Shown here: in pieces, positions 34,918 to 42,050 of the stretch
Layout: each line of letters begins with the position of its first letter
How positions within the stretch are numbered: position 1 is the stretch's first letter
NCBI RefSeq assembly: GCF_014490665.1
Contig: NZ_CP061038.1
Location: forward strand, 5,044,501-5,108,500
Source of the DNA: Sphingomonas alpina
GTDB lineage: Bacteria > Pseudomonadota > Alphaproteobacteria > Sphingomonadales > Sphingomonadaceae
Length of the DNA: 64,000 nucleotides
Reading direction: 5' to 3'
The notes under the pieces: model-generated
Databases searched by the model: none
What the model was told of the DNA's origin: nothing
What the model saw: only the letters and a program-made list of their open reading frames with translations
Translations under genes and position numbers: made by a program

Positions 34918-35829
34918 TCAACCCCGCCCGATCCGCGACCAGACCGATTTGGCGATCTGCACATCCTGGATCGCCACCCCGGTCAGGTCGGCCACCACAA
35001 TCTCGTCATCGCCAAAATCGATCGGTGCAGTGAGCAACTCGCCCAGTTCGATCAGCGCGCTGCCGTCGATCAGCCCGGCGGCGATCGCGCTCGCCGTGTC
35101 GCCATGATCGATACACTGCACGCGCGAATCGACCACGATCCGCGCCTGCGCCATCAGCCCGGCGGCGATCTCGTTCTTGCCCGGCATATCCGCCCCGACC
35201 GCGACGATCCGCATCCCCGGCCGCGCCATCTCCACGGTGAGATGCGGCACGGTCGATGGCGTGGTGGTGACGATCAGGTCAGCGCGCGCGGCGAGTTCGG
35301 GCAGCGATACCACCTCGCCGCCGACGGCGGCCGCACGGCCCGGATCGCGCGCCCAGACCAGCAGTTCTTCGATACCCAAAGTACGCTGAATTGCGCGTGC
35401 CTGAAGCTTCGCCTGGCTGCCCGATCCAATGATGCCCAGCACCTTGGAGTCGCGCCGCGCGATCGCCCGCGCGGCGATGGCCCCGCCCAATGCGGTGCGC
35501 AGATCGGTCAGCTGTCCCTCGTCATGCAGGATCGCCTGCACCTCGCCGGTCACGGCGCTGGCGATGGCGATAAAGCCATTGCCGCTGTTCAGGCCGATCG
35601 CCGGATTGCGATAAAAGCTGGTGGCGACCTTGATCGCGAAGATATCATCACCGCGCAGCGATGCGCCCTTCACATGGCAATCGCCCAGCGCATCGGGAAA
35701 TTGCAGATGGCCGACCGCCATCACATCAGCACCCCCGGCGCTGAAGCGGCGAAACCCGTCCTCGATCAATGCCGTGATCTCATCCTCGTCGATCGCGGCG
35801 AGAATCTCGGGCAGGGCGACAATCCTCAT
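34918..35829 (-). CDS. Ornithine cyclodeaminase / mu-crystallin family protein
   Basis: This 303-residue NAD(P)-dependent enzyme has the family's Rossmann motif VLGIIGSGSQAKLQARAI and substrate-side residues in HVKGASLRGDDIFAIKVAT and TGEVQAILHDEGQLTDLRTAL. Family members include ornithine cyclodeaminase, arginine dehydrogenase DauB, EutC and iminosuccinate reductase BhcD. It overlaps a DauR-like regulator gene by 4 bases and is divergent from a threonine-dehydratase-like gene. The combination recalls both dauBR and eutBC-type amino-acid catabolism; an imine reductase or deaminating dehydrogenase is the safest description. Confidence 0.83.
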   Translation of the reverse strand: MRIVALPEILAAIDEDEITALIEDGFRRFSAGGADVMAVGHLQFPDALGDCHVKGASLRGDDIFAIKVATSFYRNPAIGLNSGNGFIAIASAVTGEVQAILHDEGQLTDLRTALGGAIAARAIARRDSKVLGIIGSGSQAKLQARAIQRTLGIEELLVWARDPGRAAAVGGEVVSLPELAARADLIVTTTPSTVPHLTVEMARPGMRIVAVGADMPGKNEIAAGLMAQARIVVDSRVQCIDHGDTASAIAAGLIDGSALIELGELLTAPIDFGDDEIVVADLTGVAIQDVQIAKSVWSRIGRG

Positions 35830-36479
35830 GCGCCGGTCCTCAACCGCGCAAGTTCGCCGTAAATGGTCGCGCGGCTGATGCCGAGGATCGCGGCGACATA
35901 TTCGGGCGCGCGCTTGCCCTCGAACCCGCCATTGACGAACAGCGCCTCGATCAACGCGCGCCGCCCGGTCCGGTCGAGCCGCGCGATGGTGGTTGCCTGT
36001 TCCGCGGTCCAGGCGGCGATGAAGCGGTTGATCCGCTCATGCCAATCCTCCTTGAACAGCGCGATCGCCGAGTCGGTCGATTCCGCCGCGCCCAGGAAAC
36101 CGTGCAGCATGCGCCGCACCGCGTCGAACTCGGTCACATCGGCATTGATGCACATCAGCCCGATCGGGAGCAGCGCCGCATCGCGCAGCACGATCGAGAT
36201 CGACTTGATCAGCCGCCCGTCGAAATTGATCTTCTCGTACGGCCCCAGCACATCGACATCATCGGCAAAGCGGCTACCCTTCAGGTCGGACGGATCACCG
36301 ACCTTGCGCGGCGAGAAGGGATTGACCACGCACGCTACACTGTCGCTCGCCAGATCATGCACCGCCACTTCGACGAACGGCGTGAACAGCGCAGCAATGC
36401 CCTGTGCCACCGCGAAATGCGGCCGCAGCGGCGATGCCGCGACCAGATCCGCTGTCGATTTTTCGGCGCGCTTGTGCAT
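35826..36479 (-). CDS. YheO/DauR-like transcriptional regulator
   Basis: A 217-residue regulator with an N-terminal YheO-like PAS domain (FTPFVEVAVHDLASDSVACVVNPFSPRKVGDPS, LLPIGLMCINADV) and a C-terminal helix-turn-helix (EYVAAILGISRATIYGELARLR). I chose the ATG at 36479, which has AGGA 8 bases upstream; a frame open to 36524 would swallow the palindrome that lies in the divergent promoter. DauR represses D-arginine catabolism in Pseudomonas, and related proteins guard amino-acid degradation operons. It is the first gene of a two-gene operon with the ornithine-cyclodeaminase-like enzyme. Confidence 0.86.
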   Translation of the reverse strand: MHKRAEKSTADLVAASPLRPHFAVAQGIAALFTPFVEVAVHDLASDSVACVVNPFSPRKVGDPSDLKGSRFADDVDVLGPYEKINFDGRLIKSISIVLRDAALLPIGLMCINADVTEFDAVRRMLHGFLGAAESTDSAIALFKEDWHERINRFIAAWTAEQATTIARLDRTGRRALIEALFVNGGFEGKRAPEYVAAILGISRATIYGELARLRTGA

Positions 36480-36496
36480 TCCGGTCATCCTGACTA

Positions 36497-36517
36497 ATAA
36501 GTCCAGATTAGACTTAT
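36497..36517. promoter_or_regulatory. Perfect inverted repeat, likely DauR-like operator
   Basis: ATAAGTC-CAGATTA-GACTTAT has perfect 7-bp arms around a 7-base spacer. It sits midway in the 74-base gap between the regulator start (36479) and the dehydratase start (36554), so one protein dimer here could control both directions. Confidence 0.6.
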
Positions 36518-36553
36518 GATCCAAAGATTGCCGACGCGCAAGGAGAACCCCCG

Positions 36554-37519
36554 ATGACCAGCCTGTTCAACCGCATCCTCGACGCGCATGCCGGCATCCG
36601 TCCGCAGGTTCCGGTTTCGACGCTCGAACGCAGCGCGGCGCTCTCTCAATCGCTGGGCTGCGAGGTGCTGCTCAAGACCGAGCATCTGATGCCGACCGGA
36701 TCGTTCAAGGTGCGCGGCTCGGCCAACAAGATCCGCACGCTGGGCGAAGCCGCGCGGGGCGGGGTGATCACCGCCTCGACCGGCAATCACGGCCAGGGCG
36801 TGGCGCGTGCCGGCAAGCTCGCCGGCGTGCCGGTCACCGTCTATGTCGGCAACACCACCCCACCATCCAAGATGCGCGCGATCGAGGCGCTTGGCGCGGA
36901 ACTGGTCGTGCTCGACGGCCCGGCGCTGGATGCCGAGATCGAGGCGCGGCGGCAATCCGAACTGCAGGGCAAACCCTATGTCGCGCCCTATAATGATGTC
37001 GATACGATCGCGGGACAGGGCACGCTTGGCGTCGAACTGGTCGACCAGGCGCCCGATCTCGATGCAGTGTTCATCTGCGTCGGCGGCGGCGGTCTGATCG
37101 GCGGGGTCGGCACCGCGCTCAAGCAATTGAGCCCGAAGACCCGGATCATCGGCGTATGGCCGGCGGCATCGACCTGCATGCTCGACTCGCTCAAGGCCGG
37201 CGAGATCATCGAGACGCCCGAATCCGACACCTTGTCCGACGGATCCTCGGGCGCGATCGAGCCGGGATCGGTGACCTTCCCGATCTGCCAGGCGGTGATC
37301 GACGAGACGCTGACGGTCAGCGAAGTCGAGATCGCCCGCGCAATGCGCCGCATTGCCGAGGGCGAGCGCTGGATCGTCGAGGGATCGGCCGGTGTGGCGC
37401 TCGCCGGGCTGATCCAGACCGCCGAGGCGTGGCGCGGAAAGAAGGTCGCGGTGGTGCTGTGCGGCCGCAACGTCGCGCTGCCGACCTTTCTCGGGGCGAT
37501 GGAATTGGCCGCGCAATAA
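36554..37519 (+). CDS. Threonine-dehydratase-like PLP enzyme (EutB/BhcB type)
   Basis: This 321-residue fold-type II PLP enzyme has the lysine motif EHLMPTGSFKVRGSANKI, the phosphate/Asn loop ASTGNHGQGVARAGKLAG, and the PLP-phosphate glycine loop VGGGGLIGG. It lacks the C-terminal regulatory domain of biosynthetic IlvA. Candidates are catabolic threonine/serine deaminase, hydroxyectoine-pathway EutB, or hydroxyaspartate dehydratase BhcB. AGGAG-like sequence precedes the ATG. Its divergent partner is an imine-reductase-like enzyme, so an eliminated amino acid may yield an imine or keto acid that the partner handles. Confidence 0.85.
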   Translation: MTSLFNRILDAHAGIRPQVPVSTLERSAALSQSLGCEVLLKTEHLMPTGSFKVRGSANKIRTLGEAARGGVITASTGNHGQGVARAGKLAGVPVTVYVGNTTPPSKMRAIEALGAELVVLDGPALDAEIEARRQSELQGKPYVAPYNDVDTIAGQGTLGVELVDQAPDLDAVFICVGGGGLIGGVGTALKQLSPKTRIIGVWPAASTCMLDSLKAGEIIETPESDTLSDGSSGAIEPGSVTFPICQAVIDETLTVSEVEIARAMRRIAEGERWIVEGSAGVALAGLIQTAEAWRGKKVAVVLCGRNVALPTFLGAMELAAQ

Positions 37520-37530
37520 CTTCCCCTTCT

Positions 37531-37635
37531 GCTTCCCCGGCGAAGGCCCGGGCCCAGTTGAAGGCCGTTTGTGATGACGCGAAGCGCATATTTACTACTG
37601 CCTCCCAACTGGGCCCCGGCCTTCGCCGGGGAAGC
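37531..37635. repeat. Palindromic repeat family 1, copy b
   Basis: Arms 37531-37560 and 37606-37635 are reverse complements over 30 bases with few mismatches and share the core CCCCGGCGAAGG with the copy at 24845. It begins 11 bases after the dehydratase stop codon and may terminate that transcript. Confidence 0.85.
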
Positions 37636-37673
37636 AGAAGATTAGAAGCAGATGACTCTAGGTAACTCTTCTT

Positions 37674-37760
37674 CGTCATACCCGCGAAAGCGGGTATCCC
37701 GCTGCCTTGCCCCGCACTGAGAAGAAGAAGCGGGATTCCCGCTTTCGCGGGAATGACCGG
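37674..37760. repeat. Palindromic repeat family 2, copy b
   Basis: Arms starting CGTCATACCCGCGAAAGCGG and ending CTTTCGCGGGAATGACCGG; sister of the copy at 34787. It follows a family 1 repeat with only 38 bases between, so two unrelated palindrome families stand side by side in the 424-base gap before the aminotransferase gene. Confidence 0.85.
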
Positions 37761-37839
37761 GTGGTTCAATCAGATCTCAACCCACTCTAGAAGCAGTGGA
37801 AGATGACATCCCCAAGAAAGGCGATCACCGACACAAGCC

Positions 37840-37857
37840 GTGACAGGTCGGTGACGG
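37840..37857 (+). promoter_or_regulatory. Response-regulator site C (11-bp-period direct repeat)
   Basis: GTGACAG-GTCG-GTGACGG, again two 7-mers with an 11-base period, 87 bases before the aminotransferase start. The distance matches sites B (83) and D (79). A GATACG word follows 8 bases after the repeat and may be part of the -10 region. Confidence 0.6.
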
Positions 37858-37881
37858 CATTGCACGATACGGACTCAAAGG

Positions 37882-37921
37882 GGGAAATATTCCCACGCAC
37901 TGACCGTCGGTCCACGGACCG
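37882..37921 (+). promoter_or_regulatory. Two short inverted repeats in the aminotransferase leader
   Basis: GGGAA-ATA-TTCCC (37882-37894) and CGGTCC-AC-GGACCG (37908-37921) lie between site C and the aminotransferase start. They could be a second operator and a leader hairpin. Nothing else in the stretch points to a function. Confidence 0.3.
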
Positions 37922-37943
37922 GCAGAGATAGAGAGGAATATCG

Positions 37944-39044
37944 ATGCGCTACGTCCGGATGCCGATCGAAGTCGAATCGCCCGAGGAATATGGCTATGGC
38001 CGGATCCGCTATAATCTGTCGGAAAGCTCGGTCGCCGATCGCAGCGTCGCCGGGCTCGGCCTCACTATTCCCGACCTGACCCTGCTGTATGGCGAGCATC
38101 GCGGAGGGGGCGAGCTTCGCCGTCTGATCGCGGAGACGAGCGGCGGCGTCGTGGCCGATGATGTGCTGGTCACGGTCGGCGCGGCGGGCGCCCTGTTCAT
38201 CATCGCGACTGCGCTGCTCGGCGCCGACGACCATCTCGTCGTGGTTCGCCCGAACTATGCGACCAATCTGGAAACACCGCGCGCGATCGGCTGCGCCGTC
38301 ACGCATGTCGAGCTCGATTTCGAAAGCGGCTTCCGTATCGACCCGCAGGCGATCGCTGCCGCTGTGACGTCGAAGACCCGGATCATCAGCGTCACTTGCC
38401 CGCACAATCCGACCGGCACGATGCTCAGCGCGGTCGAACTGGGCGAGCTTGTCGCGCTGGCCAAAGCCAGGGGCTGCTATCTGCTGGTCGATGAAACCTA
38501 TCGTGACCTGTCGTTCGATGGCCCGCTGCCGCTTGCTGCCTCGCTTGGCGAACATGTGATCAGCGTTGCCTCGCTGTCCAAGGCGTACGGCGTGCCTGGC
38601 ATCCGCATCGGCTGGATCATCACCCGCGATACCGCGCTGCAGGAACGCTTCCTGGCAGCGAAGGAGCAGATCAGCATTTGCGGCAGCGTGATCGACGAAT
38701 GGGTCGGCGAACAGATCCTCACGCGACGCGACGAACTTCTCACCCCGACGCTCACCGAAATGCGCCGCCGCCGCGACCGGGTGACCGAATGGATCGCAGG
38801 CGAGGACTTGCTCGACTGGGTCGCGCCCTCGGGCGGCGTGGTCTGCTTCCCGCGGATGCGCAGCGAGCCGCGCGGCGGCACAGATGCTTTCTACAAGCGC
38901 CTGCTGGAGGAGCATGGCTGCTATGTCGGCCCGGGCCATTGGTTCGAATTGCCCGACACCTATTTCCGCCTCGGCTATGGTTGGCCGACCGCGGAGGAAC
39001 TCGAGGGCGGGCTGCAGGCGATCTCGGCGGCGCTGCGCGGATAG
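37944..39044 (+). CDS. Class I/II pyridoxal-phosphate aminotransferase
   Basis: A 366-residue fold-type I aminotransferase: VTVGAAGALFIIATALL at the cofactor-binding start, CPHNPTGTML, the Asp-containing LLVDETYRDLSF, and the PLP Lys in VASLSKAYGVPGIRIGW. It is shorter than aspartate aminotransferases and resembles the capreomycidine-synthase/aminotransferase-like group, so the substrate is open. It is monocistronic: a repeat-filled gap precedes it and a family 3 repeat follows. AGGAA stands before the ATG. Site C places it in the proposed response-regulator regulon with the M20 peptidase and CitMHS transporter. Confidence 0.88.
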   Translation: MRYVRMPIEVESPEEYGYGRIRYNLSESSVADRSVAGLGLTIPDLTLLYGEHRGGGELRRLIAETSGGVVADDVLVTVGAAGALFIIATALLGADDHLVVVRPNYATNLETPRAIGCAVTHVELDFESGFRIDPQAIAAAVTSKTRIISVTCPHNPTGTMLSAVELGELVALAKARGCYLLVDETYRDLSFDGPLPLAASLGEHVISVASLSKAYGVPGIRIGWIITRDTALQERFLAAKEQISICGSVIDEWVGEQILTRRDELLTPTLTEMRRRRDRVTEWIAGEDLLDWVAPSGGVVCFPRMRSEPRGGTDAFYKRLLEEHGCYVGPGHWFELPDTYFRLGYGWPTAEELEGGLQAISAALRG

Positions 39045-39076
39045 AGTCACCCTCCCTTTGGAGGACCACCCTATCC

Positions 39077-39165
39077 CCGTTCGCCCTGAGCCTGTCGAAG
39101 GGCCGTTCTTCTTTCTCTGATGTCGGAGAAGAAGGGCGGTGCTTCGACAAGCTCAGCACGAACGG
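39077..39165. repeat. Palindromic repeat family 3, copy b
   Basis: Arms start CCGTTCGCCCTGAGCCTGTC and end GACAAGCTCAGCACGAACGG; sister of 25381-25468. It lies between the aminotransferase stop and the second co-varying CTGTT/AACAG element. Confidence 0.85.
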
Positions 39166-39191
39166 GGGCAGGTAACCTGGCTTGAAACCGG

Positions 39192-39519
39192 CGATTCAAT
39201 TGTGGCCGGGATCGTGAGACAGAAACCGGACGGAGCGTCTGACGGCGTCCCGCTCGGCTCTTTCTCATCGTTGCAAAAACCAATGCCACAGGCTGGCTGT
39301 TATCGCCGGTTTCGCTGGCTGATAGCTGGCTGATAGCTGGCTGATAGCTGGCTGATCGTTGGCTGTTATGCTGGCTGTTACCTGGCTGTTACCCGGCTGT
39401 TATTACTAATCGCCCATTCTACTCCAAGCCAATGAAACAAGCCGAAATCCCCGGACCAGCCCCCAACATAACAGCCAGCAAAAATAGTTTTCCGGAATTA
39501 ACAGCCAGGAACAGCCAGC
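39192..39519. repeat. Co-varying CTGTT/AACAG element, copy 2 (word GGCTGTT)
   Basis: It lies between the convergent aminotransferase and esterase genes. On the + strand: CGATTCAAT (39192), GCTCTTTCTCAT (39257-39268), GCTGGCTGTTAT (39292-39303), four tandem 11-mers GCTGGCTGATA/C (39314-39357), four more GGCTGTTA copies (39361, 39373, 39384, 39395), then inverted ATAACAGCCAGC (39468), TTAACAGCCAG (39498) and AACAGCCAGC (39510). The first forward and first inverted words are perfect 12-bp complements. Same skeleton as 25031 and 61501, but a different word. It ends 15 bases from the esterase stop. Confidence 0.7.
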
Positions 39520-39533
39520 AATATCGACCGGCG

Positions 39534-40499
39534 CTAGCGTTTCACCGGCGCGATCCGGTCGAGAAACTCGCTCACCTTGGCCAGTGCCTGGCGGTTGACC
39601 GCATCGTCCGGCCCGCCCTTCGGCACCTTCGCGAAACCATGCGCAACGCCGGGATACAGCACCATCTCGACCGGCACGCCCGCGGCCTTCAGCGCATCGT
39701 TGAGCTGCACCGATTGTTGCGGCGACACCGTCACATCGGCGGTGCCGTGCTGGATCAGGAAGGGCGGGTCTTTCGCGTCGATATAGCCGAGTGGACTGGC
39801 CGACCGGGCGAGGCCAGGCGGGCAGTTGCCAGGCCCGCATCCAAGATAGGCATACTGCGCCTTGCTGACCGCGGACGGCGGACCTTCGAAATCGATCAGC
39901 CCGTACCAGTCGATCACGCCCTGCACGCAAGGCGGCAATGCCGTGACGCCCTTTGCCGCCGGCGGCTGCAGCGCGGGCGCGTCGCAGCCGGTGCCGATCA
40001 GGGTCGCGATCTGCCCGCCGGCCGACGATCCCCACAGCACCACATGCGCGGGGTCGATGTCGTATCGTGCCGCATGCCCGCGCAGCCACTGGATCGCGCT
40101 GCCGACGTCCTGCACCGCGCCGGGGAACTTCGCTTCGCCGCTGAAGCGGTAATTGACGCTGGCGACGACATAACCGCGTGCCGCGAAACCGGCGAGTACG
40201 GCCGGGAAATCGCGAAACTCGCCGCCATCGCGTGCGGTGCGGTGCAGCCACGCCCCGCCATGTACGAACACCAGCACCGGATGCGGCCTACCCGCTTTCG
40301 GCGGCAGGTACAGGTCAAGCGTCAGCGGGCGGAAGCCCGACAGCTCGGCATAAGTGACATCGCGCTGGCTTTCGACACCGCCGGGATAGGGGATGGCGGG
40401 GGTGGGGAGATAGCGCGATTCGGCATCGTCGCGCTGTGCCATGGACGGGGCGGTGGGCAGCGCCAGCGCCGCGATCATGGCCGATACGAACATCCTCAT
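39534..40499 (-). CDS. Exported alpha/beta-hydrolase (HSL/BD-FAE-like esterase)
   Basis: This 321-residue esterase has a signal peptide (about 1-20), the oxyanion motif VHGGAWLHR, the nucleophile elbow GSSAGG, the acid in HGTADVTVSPQQS and the catalytic His in GVAHGFAK. These are the features of the hormone-sensitive-lipase/bifunctional feruloyl-and-acetyl-xylan-esterase group. The ATG at 40499 is chosen because AAGGA stands 8 bases upstream; the frame is open further up. It is divergent from the CitMHS transporter and shares with it a region bearing two regulator sites, so release of an esterified acid and its uptake may be co-regulated. Confidence 0.88.
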   Translation of the reverse strand: MRMFVSAMIAALALPTAPSMAQRDDAESRYLPTPAIPYPGGVESQRDVTYAELSGFRPLTLDLYLPPKAGRPHPVLVFVHGGAWLHRTARDGGEFRDFPAVLAGFAARGYVVASVNYRFSGEAKFPGAVQDVGSAIQWLRGHAARYDIDPAHVVLWGSSAGGQIATLIGTGCDAPALQPPAAKGVTALPPCVQGVIDWYGLIDFEGPPSAVSKAQYAYLGCGPGNCPPGLARSASPLGYIDAKDPPFLIQHGTADVTVSPQQSVQLNDALKAAGVPVEMVLYPGVAHGFAKVPKGGPDDAVNRQALAKVSEFLDRIAPVKR

Positions 40500-40544
40500 C
40501 GCCGATATCCTTTCCGCTTTCGGCACCGCTATCGGCGCACGCCG

Positions 40545-40562
40545 CTTTCATCATGCTGTCAT
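40545..40562 (-). promoter_or_regulatory. Response-regulator site E (11-bp-period direct repeat)
   Basis: Read on the minus strand: ATGACAG-CATG-ATGAAAG, nearly identical to site A (GTGACAG-CCGG-ATGAAAG). It lies 46 bases ahead of the esterase start on that strand. A GATAGC word follows 11 bases after the repeat. Confidence 0.6.
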
Positions 40563-40571
40563 AGCGATTGC

Positions 40572-40589
40572 GCGACAGGCAGATGACAG
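40572..40589 (+). promoter_or_regulatory. Response-regulator site D (11-bp-period direct repeat)
   Basis: GCGACAG-GCAG-ATGACAG, 79 bases before the CitMHS start, oriented toward that gene. Together with site E, 10 bases away on the other strand, it makes a back-to-back control region for the divergent esterase and transporter genes. Confidence 0.55.
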
Positions 40590-40667
40590 CGAGACGCGTC
40601 GATAACGGCTGGTCACACGGACCGGGATCGGGTTGCTATAGTGCAGCCCGACACGATCAGGGGGAAG

Positions 40668-41987
40668 ATGCTGGCATTACTGGCCTTTATCATGGTCGGC
40701 ACGTTCATGACGCTGATCATGACGAAGCGGATGTCCGCGCTGGTCGCGCTGATCCTGATTCCCACCCTGTTCGCGATCGGCGCCGGCTTCTCCCAGGGGC
40801 TGGGCGAGATGATGGTGCGCGGCGTGATCGAGCTCGCGCCGACCGGCGTGATGCTGTTGTTCGCGATCCTTTATTTTGGGCTGATGATCGATGTCGGGCT
40901 GTTCGACCCGTTGATCCGCCTGATCGTGCGGCTGGTGCATGGCGATCCGATGCGCATCCTGATCGGCACCGTCGCGCTGGCGCTGACCGTGTCGCTCGAT
41001 GGCGACGGCACCACCACCTACATGATCACCGTGTCCGCGCTGCTGCCGCTTTACAAGCATATGAAGATGGACCTGCGCATGCTCACCTGCCTGCTCATCA
41101 TGTCGAGCGCGGTGATGAACATCGCGCCCTGGGGTGGCCCGACGGTACGCGCCGCGACCGCGCTGCATGTCGATCCGCGCGAATTGTTCGTCGGCCTGAT
41201 CCCGGCGATGATCACCACCGCGGCCTGGACTTTCTTTGTCGCCTGGATCTTCGGCCGCCGCGAACGCCGCCGGCTTGCCGCGCTGGCGCTCGACGACGAC
41301 AATGAACGGATCACCGCGCAGGAAGTGATCGACGAGGAGATTGGCGGCGACACGAGCATGCGGCGCCCGAAGCTGTTCTGGTTCAACCTGCTGCTCACCA
41401 TCGGCCTGCTGGTCCTGCTGATCGCCGGCACGCTGCCGCTGGTGGTGATCTTCATGCTCGCCTTCGCGATCGCCGCGATGGTCAATTATCCCCGGTTGCA
41501 GCAGCAGAAGGAGCGGATTTCGGCGCATGCCGGAAACGCGCTCGGCACGGTCAGCCTGATCTTCGCCGCCGGCATCTTCACCGGCATCCTGTCGGGGACG
41601 AAGATGGTCGATGCGATGGCGGGGTCGGTGATCGACATCATCCCGCCTGCGCTGGGGCCCTATATGGCGCCGATCACCGCTTTGGTCAGCATTCCCTTCA
41701 CCGTGCTGATCTCGAACGACGCCTTCTATTTCGGCATGTTGCCGGTGCTCGGCCAGACCGGCGTGCAATATGGGCTGACCCCGATGGAGCTGGCGCGCGC
41801 ATCGCTGATCGGCCAGCAGATTCATCTGCTCAGCCCGCTGGTCGCCTCGACCTATCTGCTCGTCGGCCTCGCCGGGGTCGACCTTGGCGATCACCAGCGT
41901 TTCACCTTCCGCTGGGCGCTCGGCTCCTGCGCGGTGTTCATGGTGACCTGCCTGCTTCTCGGCGTGTTTCCCTTCTTCAAGGGATAG
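40668..41987 (+). CDS. CitMHS-family citrate (metal-citrate) transporter
   Basis: A 439-residue carrier with about 12 membrane spans. The N-terminus MLALLAFIMVGTFMTLIMTK, the block LDGDGTTTYMITVSALLPLYKHM and NIAPWGGPTVRAATAL are hallmarks of CitM/CitH proteins, which import citrate complexed with Mg or Ca. I choose the ATG at 40668, which has AGGGGGA just upstream; an in-frame GTG at 40641 overlaps a CTATAGT promoter-like word. It is the most informative member of the proposed regulon, as TctDE-type two-component systems are classically regulators of tricarboxylate uptake. Confidence 0.9.
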   Translation: MLALLAFIMVGTFMTLIMTKRMSALVALILIPTLFAIGAGFSQGLGEMMVRGVIELAPTGVMLLFAILYFGLMIDVGLFDPLIRLIVRLVHGDPMRILIGTVALALTVSLDGDGTTTYMITVSALLPLYKHMKMDLRMLTCLLIMSSAVMNIAPWGGPTVRAATALHVDPRELFVGLIPAMITTAAWTFFVAWIFGRRERRRLAALALDDDNERITAQEVIDEEIGGDTSMRRPKLFWFNLLLTIGLLVLLIAGTLPLVVIFMLAFAIAAMVNYPRLQQQKERISAHAGNALGTVSLIFAAGIFTGILSGTKMVDAMAGSVIDIIPPALGPYMAPITALVSIPFTVLISNDAFYFGMLPVLGQTGVQYGLTPMELARASLIGQQIHLLSPLVASTYLLVGLAGVDLGDHQRFTFRWALGSCAVFMVTCLLLGVFPFFKG

Positions 41988-42050
41988 CTGGCACACTCTT
42001 GAGACAATTACCGTCTAGGTGCAGTCGTGAAGAGTGCGACTGGAGTGGTC

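Noticed and set aside
34918..37519. Complete beta-hydroxyaspartate or hydroxyectoine pathway
   Set aside because: Only the dehydratase-like and reductase-like members are present; the aldolase, hydrolases and the usual regulators are missing.
39314..39357. Tandem 11-mers as a CRISPR array
   Set aside because: Units abut without spacers, are far too short, and no cas gene is present.
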